This document shows, one piece after another, positions 23,346-36,837 of a stretch of 64,000 nucleotides of DNA; position 1 is the stretch's first letter, and every line of letters begins with the position of its first letter. The stretch is taken from contig JAXBDG010000001.1 of assembly GCA_036320915.1 (NCBI GenBank), forward strand, positions 4,114,001 through 4,178,000, in the 5' to 3' direction. Under the pieces are notes generated by a model that worked only from the letters and a program-made list of their open reading frames with translations, was not told the DNA's origin and searched no databases. The position numbers were made by a program, and so were the translations under genes. This DNA comes from Linnemannia elongata. Taxonomy: Eukaryota; Mortierellomycota; Mortierellomycetes; Mortierellales; Mortierellaceae.

Positions 23346-23625
23346 GTGTCGCAAACGAATTTCAACACCTTTTTTAAAACCATGGTACCTAAATTTTCAC
23401 AACATACCCAGAGTAATGGCATCATTTGGTTAGGTGTGCGATAAAATGAATAATACGAAAAGCGAAACAAAATATCTCAATATCATATGAGGCAGAATCC
23501 AGGGTATCAATATCTTCATCAGAGTAAGAGAATACTTTATAGTATGTTGACAAGTTATAGCATTATGTTGTGGGAGTTGAGGTACCATGATTTTAAAAAT
23601 TGTTGAAATACGCGTGTGACAATAT
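23346..23625. repeat. Degenerate inverted repeat, ~62-bp arms
   Basis: The left arm (23346-23407) and the reverse complement of the right arm (about 23561-23625) share ATTTCAACA, CATGGTACCT and CACAACATA in the same order, with roughly 80% identity by eye and one gap. The loop is ~155 bp. It resembles the terminal repeats of a small non-autonomous DNA transposon. Confidence 0.65.
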
Positions 23626-24816
23626 TTTTTACATTTTGTTGCTCTTCCTTTCTCTCTGTCTCTCATTCTTCTCTTTGTGAGCTATAGGTGGCTGGTATAA
23701 TGTGCGTGGATGGTACAACTTGTGTCAGTGACTACAAAACGTATATCCCACAATTGCAAAGGCGTGCCGATTGACCCGCCAAGAATCATCTCTTCATTTT
23801 GCAATGTACTATCGATTCCCTCTCAGGAACTTTCTACATCAGCAGAGGGCTACCAAGTATTTACTAAAAGGTGCCGATTGATCCGCAAAACTATTCTCCA
23901 CATTAGCAGCTTGGTCTTGTCTGCTTTCGATCCTCCTTTCCAGACACCACACACACACATACCCTGTCTTGATCGTTGCTTTGACCTTTCCGTGCCTGTG
24001 AAGCATGCCAACGTACTCTGGGTGCAAAGCAAGCAGAAGAAGGATTTTTTTTTGAATACTAGCTAGGCTTTATTTTCCTACCCTGGCTCTTATCCATCTT
24101 CGTTCTTTCATCGCGTTCCCTTCAGTTTCTCCTCAGTTACTCTCCAGCCTCTTCTTTCTACGTCTTCTTCTTATCTCCTTTCCCTCGTTCTCAACGCATC
24201 CTCTGCCAATATGTGCATATATACGGGAACTGCTTCTCTGGACCCAGGCTAAGCGCGTTTGATTCCTTCCTTGCCATCTTTGCACACTCTTCACTTTGCT
24301 CCTACGCCCTCCAGCCTCCTTTGTTCTTGAGTGATTGTCCCATCATGATCACGTTAGTCTCCCAGTAATCAAAATGATCAGAAACACACCCACTAGATGG
24401 TCGTGTATACTTTGTACTGATCATCAGAGATCTGATGACTGTCATCTACATCACTTTAGCGACGAGCCAGGGTGCTAAGAGGAATTGGACCCCCTCCTCA
24501 CCCCCAAGGCTGGTTTCGCCAAGAAGGAAGAGTGTGCTCGCCTCCTTCGTCTTAACTGACCGCCATTGATTGCATGATTTTACGCTGATCAGTGATCAAT
24601 AATCAGGAACACTTGCACACTATTTTGGTGGCGTACACCTTTCACTAATAAGAACTTATCTTTGCCTTTGTATCACTTGGTCACAAAGTGTGTTTAGAAG
24701 GGGCCAAGAGGAGCCAAGACCCCCCCTCCCCCTCATACCCAGTGTCCGCAAGCCCGGCTTGGCATTGGCCATGTCAAGGGTCTGGGTGCGCAAGCCGACA
24801 TGGTGGTGACCTTGGA

Positions 24817-24833
24817 GGGGGGGGGGGGGGGGG
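24817..24833. repeat. G17 homopolymer
   Basis: A run of 17 G follows CTTGGA. A C-rich stretch (CCCCCCCTCCCCCTC) lies ~85 bp upstream on the same strand, so hairpin or G-quadruplex formation is possible. Confidence 0.9.
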
Positions 24834-25711
24834 TTGCTAATATCTGATATCTTCTCATGTCCTCTTTTTGTTAGGATGAGACCACGGGTTAACATGAGAT
24901 TATGAGGGTTATAATGGCATTCTGAGGGCTAACATGACTTTCTGAGGGCTCAGTTAAGGCATCGCGGGCTAGTGTTGGGTCATGGACCACTTATCGGGTC
25001 GCGGGAATCAATGAGGTCGCGGGGTCGTTGGAACACCAATCGGGACGTGGGCTCGCTTAACCTAAAATGGCGTTTAAACTGAAGGTTTGAGGCGAGTTCC
25101 ACTATTGGCCTTTTCTTTAGCAATAGTGGCATTGGGATAACTGAGGGTTTGCTTTTTTTAAGGTGTGTGTGTGTTTTATTAAACTACTACCTTTAGGGCA
25201 CCCGGCTCGCGACCTCCTCGAGAAGTGCCCTGAACTGTGGGTCTCGAGAGACAGGCAGTAAGCCAACTAATAAAAAACCTCGTTGTTTTAACTAGCTTTT
25301 CTTTTCATTTTTTTTAACCATGTTGGTGTAAGTTCCAAGTCCGCAATGTATTCGAACGCGAGACTCTTGCGCCCTTAATGGCAAAAGTTGAACTGGACAC
25401 CAATATTGCAAAAGCATTGACAATTGGTACAGGAGACTCCCACGAAAACGGTAAAAAAAAAATAGGACCTATGAACGCCTCGCGTTCAAGCATTGATCCT
25501 TTTGTCCCTTAAGCCTTCTTCCGCAATGAGAAATTGAACCATCGACAAGAACTGTGTTATTTTTTCTTATGTATGATGTATTTGTATTTCAAATTATAAA
25601 AACTAGCAAAAAGACCTACGCACCATGATGTTGTCGTATCAATTTGCTGGATATCTCTGTCCCTCCCATCCTTATCTCATCCCCTTGCCGGATGCAACCG
25701 CTCCTGCCCAT

Positions 25712-27695
25712 TTAGACAAGTCCATCGTAAAGAGACAGGGCCTGGACGATGGTAGGGTCCTTCATCGAGCCCTCCTTGAACTCCTCAAAGCTCAACTGTC
25801 CGTTCTGGTCCTTATCCATGAGCGAAAAGATCTTGGTGACACGCTTCTCGGGGGTATCCTCATCTGGGGGCAGCTTGACCATCGTTCCGACCATCTTGTA
25901 GATCGCGTCCACAATCTTCAACATCTCGTCGTATGTGATGCTGTTGTCATTGTCGATATCGTACAATTGGAACGCCCCTACAATATATTCACAGTGAAAG
26001 TAACAAACAATGTCAGTGGTATTGTTCCGGATGTTTCATGTCGTCATCCTATAGTTGTTGTTGTTTGTTGTTGTTGTTGTACTTCATTCCTCTCCTTTCC
26101 CTCTCTACCCCCTGAATTCCTCTTCCTTGAAGGTGTTCTTACATTGCAGCTTGTCTTCCAAGTTGCCACGTGAGGTGACAGAGAGGGCGACGATGAACTC
26201 CTTGAATTCGATGCGACCGTTCTTATTCGAGTCAAAGACATTGAATACATAATCCGCAAACTTGGATGGGTCACCAAAGGGGAAGAACTGCTTGTAGATC
26301 TTTTGGAACTCGGGCTTGTCCAACTCTCCGCTGGGGCAATCCTTGATGAAACCCTTGTACCTATTGCCAATTGAAAGGAAGAAGAAAAAAGGTCGAGAAC
26401 GTGTTAGGTATAGAGAAAAATTTAACAATGGTTATGAATCTGGAATAATGTGGCAGTGTGATAGGGCGCACACCAGTTGCACGGGAAGGTTGGGAAAAGT
26501 TGAAAGGAAGAAAAAAAAGGTTTCTTGTGCTTTCTTCCTGAGCGTGCCCGGCTGAGTAAGTTGCTGTTTCGTTTGGGCGTGTTTGGTGCCGTATCGTACG
26601 TTACATCCTGTTGACGCCCCACTGCTACTGTTCTCGTTGTCCGTACTGTAGTTTGTGTCCTGTAAGGCGTGCCGTGTTTCATTGTCGTCATGATGTGGTT
26701 GCAGGGCCGGTAACTGTGGGGCAGAAGCGCAAAAGGTAAAACCAAAGTGAGGGCGGTGCGAATAACCTCCTCCGCTTAGGCAATCCATCTCGTCTCCTTG
26801 GTCCTGTCGAACCGCGAGTTGCCATCCTCAGACAGCCAGCCAAGCCAAGGCAGCAAATACAAAAAAGTGAAACAGAGACAGGCCCTGGCATGCTGCGTCT
26901 TGTGAAAAGGCAACCACAAGCGCGGTCAAGCAAAATAAAGCCCTTTGTCGCCCTCTTGTAACTTCTCTGGTATCCTTTCCTTGTGTTGTCAGGTCGATGG
27001 CTACATAGCAAGTTTTCTCAGTCTCTTTTATCCATCTTTTCTTTCTTTTCCATCTGAATATTCTCTCTTCTTTTTTTCTTTCATGCTTTCGTTTTCTGCT
27101 TCCAGACGCTGGAGCTGCAGATGCGGTCATATTGACGCCCAAAGCGTAAAAAAAAACCAGTTGTTCGCCTACTTCCTTCCCCACCATGAGCACCGAGAGC
27201 ACTTGAGAAGAGTCGTATTGTTGTCTGCCATCTGTTGGTTGTCGGCTGTCGGTTGTCGTGCCAAAGAAAAGCAATTGGCGAGAGCTGGTGGTGAAGAAAG
27301 AACGCGAGCTTGTAGAGTTCCTGAAAGGGGGAGTTGCTTGGGGGGGACACAGGAGGAGAGTAGGAGCGAAGGACTTGTGGAGGGACAAGGGTTGTCAAGT
27401 TATCTTTTTTTTTACCATTGTTGGAGTTCCTTCTTCTCGACTATTTGTTTTTCGAGACAGTGTTAAGGAACGAGAAAGAAGAAGAATAATGTAAGAAACA
27501 GCATCATCAAGTGTGCAGAATCAACAAAGAAGGTTCATGGCGGTTTGCCCATGAGGCGTGAGTGTGAGAGAGAGAGAGCGAGGGGTGGCGCATAAAAAAA
27601 AACAAAGACAAGAAAAAAAAGGGCACGTTACAGTGGGTGCATTGCTGGAGTTCCTTGAGCTGCTCAGCGGACAGTTTGCTCTGCGACTTTCCCAT
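25712..27695 (-). CDS. ncs1: Neuronal calcium sensor 1 (frequenin homologue)
   Basis: Four exons (27695-27632, 27440-27416, 26360-26143, 25977-25712) join to exactly 190 residues, the usual NCS-1 length. Exon 2 is a 25-nt microexon giving FEKKELQQW and joins in frame on both sides. The N-terminus MGKSQSK is a myristoylation site. EF1 is degenerate with the family Cys-Pro (KDCPSGELD). Loops [24 protein letters not shown] and [12 protein letters not shown] are EF2-EF4 and should bind calcium. EF3 has Asn where Gly is normal at loop position 6. The end [12 protein letters not shown] is the family C-terminus. Yeast Frq1 activates the PI 4-kinase Pik1 at the Golgi; a similar role is inferred. The intron between exons 2 and 3 is ~1.05 kb, long for this window. 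Confidence 0.97.
27416..27440 (-). other. ncs1: 25-nt microexon of ncs1
   Basis: Acceptor TAG lies at 27443-27441 and donor GTAAAA begins at 27415. The 25 nt complete a Phe codon from exon 1 and a Trp codon with exon 3, restoring the conserved QQWYKGF motif. An upstream alternative near 26790 was rejected because it hits a stop. Confidence 0.93.
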
Positions 27696-28395
27696 GGTGC
27701 TTTGTGAGTGTGTTGTTGTTGTTGTTGGTTGATGTGAAAAAAAGGGGAGGAAAACGTGTTATGAGGGATTAACGAAAAAGAGAAGAAGGAGAAGAAGAAG
27801 AAAAAAGAAGAAAAGAAGGTAGAGGGAAGAGAAAAGAAAAAAAAAAAAAGAAGGAAGGGAATTTCGATTCACCTTGGATGGACTGGCTGGAAACATCGAT
27901 GACGGCTTGTCACTCTCACTGCTCTATTACCTTTCCCTCCGACGACCCAAGAGGAACGTGTACTTGTTTGTCTCTGTAGTAACGTATGCTTGTTTTTTTC
28001 TGTGTCTGTGTGTGAATTGTATGGCCCGAGTGAATGCTTGTTTGTGAGCACCCAGCCCTCTCGTCCGCGGAATTCTTTTTTCACGCCTTTAGCGCGTTCC
28101 ATCGAAGCGATGACATGGAGGGGAGAAAAGGAGAAAGAGAGTTCTAACCCAAGTGTGCAGAGGAAGCCGTTTACTGCTTTCATCTCTCATGCCACTACAC
28201 TGCTGCCGCTAACGAGCATATTCTATTACTGTCTTTCTTATTCAGCAACCACAATCTGCCAGCTAGTCAGTCCTGTCACCCTATTCCCATCCACTCCACT
28301 CTGCATATTACACGCACGCTGCCTAAACGAAAATAATACATATCCGCTCAAGTTTATTTACACTGGTATTATAACCACCCACCATCATCGCTCCA
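27696..28395. promoter_or_regulatory. Upstream region of ncs1 and 3' flank of bleomycin hydrolase
   Basis: No gene is seen. The part nearest ncs1 (27730-27870) is an unbroken purine-rich tract on plus, meaning a pyrimidine tract in gene sense, consistent with a core promoter. Confidence 0.5.
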
Positions 28396-30539
28396 TTAAG
28401 CAAGGGCACCCATAGGATCATAGGCAGGAAGGACATGAACCTCCTTCTCCAAAACATCAAGGTACTTCTTGGGAGTAATCGCCTTCTCCAACACAACCTG
28501 GTACACAAACTCCGAGAACCAAGCATCACTCATCGTCAAGTATCCCTTATCACCGCCGACATCTCCCCAACTGTTCTCGACGCGCCAACGGACAGGCTTG
28601 CCATGCTCGTCCAAGTGAACACCCGTAAAGACCATCGCATGGGTCATCAAGGACTCGCCGTGGATCAATCGTTCGGCTTTAGTCATATTGAAGCTGATGT
28701 TGAAGGCCAGGTCATATTGGAATACCTTGGGATCCAAAATACCCGCGTCCCGGTGCAAGTACTTGCCCACATCAGCGCCGAACCAAACCTATTCCATGGA
28801 TCGAAGGAATTAAATAATTTGAATGTTAATAATGCTAATATGGTCGCTTAATAGTCAACACGTTTGGTTCACCTGAGGAAAACAAAGAAGGGGATTTGAA
28901 TACGTACGGGCTTGCCGGAGGAGAGCTTCTTGATGGCGAGAGCCTTGAGGTCGTCAATGGGAGCATTGACGTAGCGGATGGGGTGTCCTCCAGAGATGTT
29001 TCCGAGGTACTGAACAGTGTAAAGCTCCATTGTCTTGTTACGGGGGTCGTTCACAATCGAGATCGTGTCCGCGACCTATTATCATTCAACAATGTTCATC
29101 ACAATTGAGCATCAGTTTGTTTGTGGAAAAACAGGAGGGAACACATAAACACAGTTCAAACAAACAACCAAGCGCCAAAGAAAAAAAACCTACAGGGTAT
29201 CCGACATGGTCGCGGAAGTAGGATTGAGGAGTAACGTTCTGGAACTCAAAGTACTTCTTATCCTTATTCCTGAACGACCACGTAAACGACTTCTTGGGCG
29301 GTTCTCCCAACGTAATCGCCAGAATATTATAAATCTCCTTCAGGCACTTGTCCTTCTCGGCCCTCAACTCTTCGACCGACCTGCCCAAGGCAGCCATACG
29401 ACGCAAGACGACAGCATGATCGCGCAATTTGGAAATGACCAGGTTGTTAAGTTTGCCCGAGGAGGAGGAAGAGAAAGATTCGGGATAGAGAGCCTTAGGG
29501 ACGACACCGTAGCGCTCGACGAGGTTGACAAGCATGTCCCATTGTCCACCATCGTTGACGGGTTCTTTGAGGAGATGTTGGACTACGCGGTCGTTCACGT
29601 CCCTGTCGCGCAGGTCGATCATGCACTCCAAGAACCCTATTTGGTTTTTTTTGATTCGATTGAGATTGGAGAGATGGAAACCCCGGGTGTTAGTTATGCA
29701 TCTTCTTTCGTCGGGTAATCCTGTCCATTCTTTCGTTGCACAAGGTCATAGGGTGTCAACAACTTTCAAAGCAACCCTAAAAAACCCATCCAATTGCAAC
29801 AACTATCTCACAAAGCCGACAACCCTCACAAACACAGAACAAAAAACAAAAGGAGAGACTTACAGTTGGACTTTTCAAACTTATCCCAGAAGAACAAGTA
29901 TCCCTGCGAGAGCTCAAACTCCTCCAGATTATACTTCTTCATGACCTCAACGCGGAAAACATTCAACGCCGCAAAGATCCAGCAGCGACCAGACGATTTC
30001 TGGTTAGTGACCATGGACTCGATAGGGATCTTGGTGTTGAAGACATGGTTGTCGGCAATCATGACCTCGCGGTTGGTGATCAGGGTTGTGAAGTCAAGAG
30101 AGTGCGCCGCGTTCTGGACCATTCTGTTTTTGGGGTCTGCATTGAACGATTCACTATTGGTGTTATTGGGATGGTTGGAAATGGAAAGGAGGTGTAAAGT
30201 TGTGTGAGATCAAGAGCAAGGACGACCCTTGAGAAAACACCAGAATCGCGAACGTGTGAACAAAAAGTACGAAAGGCAGAATATCTTTCTTAATTACCTG
30301 AGTTGGTGAACGCGCTCCTGACGGAGAGCGGCCTTGGGGTTGTTGATACCATGGGGCTCGGTCAGGATGGGTGAAGGGTCTGAGGGGTGGAGGTCGAGCT
30401 TCATGTCTTGGTCGTAAGCAGGGGGGGAGTTGAAAGAAGAAGATGAAGAGGAGGAAGAAACTTTTTCGTTATTGTTGTTGAGACGACGGGAGACGACGTG
30501 GTTGACGGGCTCGATATTCTTGGAGTGGACGCAGCCCAT
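28396..30539 (-). CDS. LAP3: Bleomycin hydrolase (cysteine aminopeptidase, C1B) with acylation-type N-terminus
   Basis: Five exons (30539-30298, 30153-29864, 29636-29194, 29075-28908, 28788-28396) join to 511 residues. Catalytic Cys lies in QKSSGRCWIFA, His in LMTHAMVFTGV and Asn in VENSWGD. The C-terminus DPMGALA matches the family arm that enters the active site of the hexamer. By family it trims peptides from the N-terminus and inactivates bleomycin and homocysteine thiolactone in the cytosol. Odd feature: the start MGCVHSK fits an N-myristoylation plus palmitoylation signal (Gly2, Cys3, Ser6, Lys7), followed by a ~75-residue disordered, Ser-rich extension before the conserved domain. This suggests membrane attachment, which is inference. 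The gene lies head-to-tail upstream of ncs1, also a predicted myristoyl protein. Confidence 0.96.
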
Positions 30540-31751
30540 TAGGGGATAAAGGAGGATAGAGTTGAAAGAGCTGAGGGAAGGGAGGGAGGTAGGTATAACG
30601 AAAATTGAGAAAAAGAAAAAAAAAAGGAGAGAAAAAGAGATGAAAGAAGAAACGAAAGGATAGATAAACGAAACGAACAAGGTCAAGTTGGGTTCAGATC
30701 GAAGCCCACAGGAGACACGTTGTTTGGTGACCACAAGGGTCCTCTCTTTTGTTCCCATGGATAAGAGGTTTCTTTAATGTCTGATACCCATTACTGTCGT
30801 TGATGAACAATGAAGCGAAAGATACAAGGATGGAGTCCTTGAAAGAAGAAAGGGTAATGCCCCCGCCCATCCACTCATCCAACCGAACAAACGAACGCCG
30901 TTTGTAGCCACTCACAGCCCTGTAACCTTGTTTTCCAAGTGTCTTGTGATTCACACAATCCTTTCTTCCCGCAGTACGACAAACTGCAAAACCCTTCCCC
31001 TTTTGGTAGGCAAGGGTTCATGTTCACACACCCAAACTCCTTCATTCATGCCTTGCGACTCTTTTTATTTACTCACGATCGAGATCTTTTTGTCCTCGCC
31101 TACTTGTTAGTTTGGATGCACATCGTGCCAACATGAATCTCGCGCAAAAGTTAACCGTTCTTTTTATTCACGTAAAAGTACAAAAGAAAGAGATTAGCGA
31201 AAAATAAAACAAAGTAACGGCGTAATGAATAAGGAAGAAAAAGGAACAAGATAGAGTCCAGTGAATTTGCGCGCTGGGGACCCAACCCATTCCCACTGCT
31301 TCATCCAATCTCTGGCCAAAGCTCTGCCTGCGGATTCAATCTTGAGCATTGGAAGGAAAGCAAACAAGCACACCAACAAAACAAACAAAATGTTCACATC
31401 AAGCCCAAATAGAGCAATGAACACGACAGCTGGGAAGAAAGAAGACATAAGAAGGCGGATAGAAAAAAAGGCACACACACATATACACGAAAAATGAACA
31501 AAAGTAAAGAAAATAGAGGGGGGAGTTGTTGACGCGTTTATGCAGGTGCAGACAAGTTTGTATGCAGATACAATACGCGCAAGCAAGGGGTGGATTAAAA
31601 AAGAGAGAGCGAGAGGAAATAAAAGTGGCAAGTTCAGTCCAGTCCAGATCCAATCCTGTGTAGTCCGGATAGGTCTAGTGCAGCTCCTAGGAGTAGGGGA
31701 TCCTGATCATCAACATCAGATCATACCTAGACAATAGGTGATACGATACAT
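30540..31751. other. Intergenic region between bleomycin hydrolase and adenylate kinase
   Basis: The interval is 1.2 kb with no supported gene. The first ~130 bp are purine-rich on plus, as expected of the bleomycin hydrolase promoter. The rest holds only short frames without motifs, and the last ~150 bp are the adenylate kinase 3' flank. Confidence 0.55.
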
Positions 31752-34037
<2,286 letters not shown>

Positions 34038-34458
34038 GGAATATTGGGAGTAAGAGAAGGACGGTTGGTGATGTTGATGTGTGTAGGTGGAAGTAGGAGA
34101 AAGAAGAGAAGTAAGAAAGTAAGGAAAGAAAGAAACGAAAAACGAAAATGTGGCAATAAAAAAAGGGGGTTTTTTTATATCTGAACTCGGTGGAATTGAC
34201 AACGGAGGAGGTGTGACTGCGATCTGTTGACCCTTCTTCCACTTTCTTCTCACACTCTCCTCTCTTTTCCAAGAAATGAGAGCCGTTGGTCATTACACAC
34301 ACACACCCTTGCCTTGCTCCTTCTTCCTTTACAACTTCTTCTAGTACTACTTTTTGATAACCTTCAATTGCTTAAGAGGCAGTTTTCTTGACGTCAAACT
34401 TAAGAGGCAGATCTTTCTCAACGGATATATACCTCCTTTTTTCGCTTTCGCCGTTGTC

Positions 34459-34492
<34 letters not shown>

Positions 34493-34627
34493 CTTTCTTT
34501 CCTCTTTTCCCACACTATCCCTGCCCTCCACCCTTCCCCACCACTCTACTCCACTCCACTCCACTCCACTCTCCCCTTTTCTCACTCATCTCACACTTCC
34601 ACCTCACACCTCAACCTGATCTCTCAA
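34038..34627. promoter_or_regulatory. Divergent promoter, adenylate kinase / kynureninase
   Basis: This 590-bp interval contains a T30 run (34463-34492) and a CTCCA tandem repeat (about 34546-34571). Both lie on the kynureninase side and are probably in its leader or core promoter. Confidence 0.5.
34463..34492 (+). repeat. T30 homopolymer
   Basis: Thirty consecutive T lie 136 bp upstream of the kynureninase ATG. Confidence 0.95.
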
Positions 34628-36510
34628 ATGCACACAATGACCCCCCAAGACAACCTCAACCTCCACTTGGCCGAATCTAAAGCCAAGGGCTTTCTCGACT
34701 CGGCCTTCGCATCCTACATGGACGACAACGACCCCCTCAAAGCACTCCGCGACGAGTTTGTCATCCCCACCCGCGGCGAGATTGCTCCAGGTAACTTTTA
34801 CTTTTTCTTTTCCTTGTTTGGTACTTTGGATGTCTGCAAAAAGTAACAAAATTATTTAACGTAACTAAAAAAAAAAACCCCCTCCCTACATCCCGCTGGT
34901 TACCAACCTCCTGGGCTGAATGTCTCTTTTTTTTCATTCTACCATACACTTAGGCGCAGACCGCCCCAACGAGCCCTGTACCTACTTCTGCGGAAACTCG
35001 CTCGGCCTCATGCCCAAGGCCGTGGCCCGCTACGTGACCGAAGAACTCCAAGTCTGGGGCGAGGGCGCCGTCAACTCGCATTTCAAGCACCGGTTCGGTC
35101 GTCCCTGGGTCCGCATCGAAGAGACCGTCCAAGAACAATCCGCTCGCGTCGTCGGTGCCAAAAAGGATGAAGTCGCCATCATGAACACCCTCACTTCCAA
35201 CCTCCATACCCTCCTGGCGGCTTTCTATACCCCTACCGAGGAGCGCCACAAGATCTTGATTGAATCCAAGGCCTTCCCCTCGGACCATTATGCTGTTGAA
35301 TCGCAGATCCGTTGGCACCAGAGGGATCCTAAGGATTCGCTGATCTGTCAGGAGCCTCGTCAGGGAGAGAGTTTGTTGAGGACTGAGGATATCTTGGAGA
35401 CGATTGAGAAGCATGGGCATGAGATTGCTGTTGTCTGCTTCTCTGGAATTCAGTTCTACACTGGACAGTACTTTGAGATGGAGAAAATCACCAAAGCTGC
35501 TCAAGCCAAGGTAAACTATCATTTTTTTTGTTTTTTTTTCTATATATCGGTCTGTTTGCAATGGAACGTTTGTTTGCAACTCTTATGGAGGTGAATTATG
35601 GAGTAAAAATAATTGACATGAGAGAACTGTGTTCTTGTACATTGTAATAAGAGAAACAAAACGCATATATATCATGCGGATCCACAGAACTAACAGTCTT
35701 TTAATTGTAATGACCGAAATGATAGGGATGCATCGTAGGCTGGGACTTGGCGCACGCGGCAGGAAATGTCCCTGTGCAGCTGCATGACTGGAACGTCGAT
35801 TTCGCCTGCTGGTGCTCCTACAAGTACCTCAACTCGGGCCCTGGAGGAATCGCTGGAATCTTTGTCCACGAACGCCACGCCACCAACTTTGAACGCAACC
35901 GTCTTGCCGGTTGGTGGGGACACGACAAGGTTACTCGCTTTGACATGATCAACGGTAAGTTTTATCCTTTACATTGTCATTTCCAAAAGTGGCGTTTTTC
36001 TGACACCCATTTGTTACAGGCTGTTCCCGTCGTTGCCTTTACTTATCCCTCAATTGCTTTTATTTATGTTTTCCCCATCCATCCGAAAAAACAGAATTCA
36101 AGCCGATTGCAGGAGCGGCAGGATTCCAGCACTCCAACCCCTCAGTCCTAACCACCAGCGCCCTCCTCGGTTCACTTTCCGTCTTTGAAAAAACCACCAT
36201 GACCGACATGCGCAAGAAATCCCTCCTCCTCACCGGATACCTCTACCACCTCCTCACAACCGAATTCTCGACTGAAGTTCTCGAAATCATTACCCCCGCC
36301 GACCCAGCCCAACGGGGTGCTCAATTGAGTTTGGTCTTTAAGAGAGGCAAGATGATGGATATCTTTGAGGGGTTGTCCAAGAGGGCTATTATTGGTGATG
36401 AACGTAAACCGGATGTTATTCGGATTGCTCCTACACCCTTGTATACCCGGTTTGAGGATGTGAGGCTCTTTGTTGAGAACCTCAAGGAGCTCGTTGCTGA
36501 GTTTTATTAG
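34628..36510 (+). CDS. BNA5: Kynureninase
   Basis: Four exons (34628-34790, 34954-35510, 35726-35954, 36095-36510) join to 454 residues, typical for the family. The ATG at 34628 precedes a second in-frame Met three codons later, and either could start. Conserved pieces include [18 protein letters not shown], the HYAVESQ stretch, [11 protein letters not shown] with the PLP-contacting Asp, and [11 protein letters not shown] with the Schiff-base Lys. The enzyme cleaves kynurenine and 3-hydroxykynurenine to anthranilate or 3-hydroxyanthranilate plus alanine, in the tryptophan route to NAD. Its neighbour, adenylate kinase, is divergent and not pathway-linked. Intron 2 begins GTAAACTATC followed by two long T runs. 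Confidence 0.97.
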
Positions 36511-36837
36511 TTTTTTTTGTAAGATGCAAAAAAGAAAATCCACTCCAACGTAGACAAAGAGTAGAAACAACATATACAATGTAGACATGCTGTGAATATT
36601 AAGAAAAAAAATGGTTAATAATTATTTAATTGTGGTACAAATAGGTGTACAGTATCTACAAGACGATTTGGGGAAGGAAAAGGGAAGAATAGAACAAAAA
36701 AGAAGAATAAAAAGAACAATAAGAAGATGAATGAAAAAGTACAAGAGGAAGAAGATTGATGTTCCAGACATCAGACTTCAAAGTGGTATCAATATGAAAA
36801 AGAGTGTCGGGGAAGGGGGGGGGGGGGGAATCATTAT
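36511..36837. other. Convergent 3' flanks with G14 run
   Basis: Purine-rich DNA lies between the kynureninase and arrestin stops. A G14 run (36815-36828) becomes C14 in arrestin sense, ~10 nt after its stop codon. Confidence 0.6.

Larger units (their letters stand above)
23052..25711. other. 2.7-kb non-coding, repeat-bearing region
   Basis: No protein gene is supported. The segment is AT-rich at 23050-23700 and contains a degenerate inverted repeat. A pyrimidine-rich strand lies at 24060-24340. Two related copies of a GC(T/C)AAGAGGA...GACCCCC segment occur near 24470 and 24700, followed by a G17 run. At 24890-25010 there is a loose repeat of GAGGG(T/C)TAACATG-like units. This looks like old mobile-element debris. 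The last ~50 bp are the 3' flank of NCS-1. Confidence 0.55.

Noticed and set aside
25190..25520. tRNA-like pieces (TTCGAACGC, GGCTCGCGACC)
   Set aside because: No cloverleaf could be drawn: the T-arm stem does not pair and no acceptor stem was found. They may be decayed tRNA or retroelement primer sites.
26770..26830. Candidate ncs1 exon reading FDRTKETRW
   Set aside because: It reaches a stop before any donor and gives a poor fit to QQWYKGF. The 25-nt exon at 27416-27440 fits exactly.
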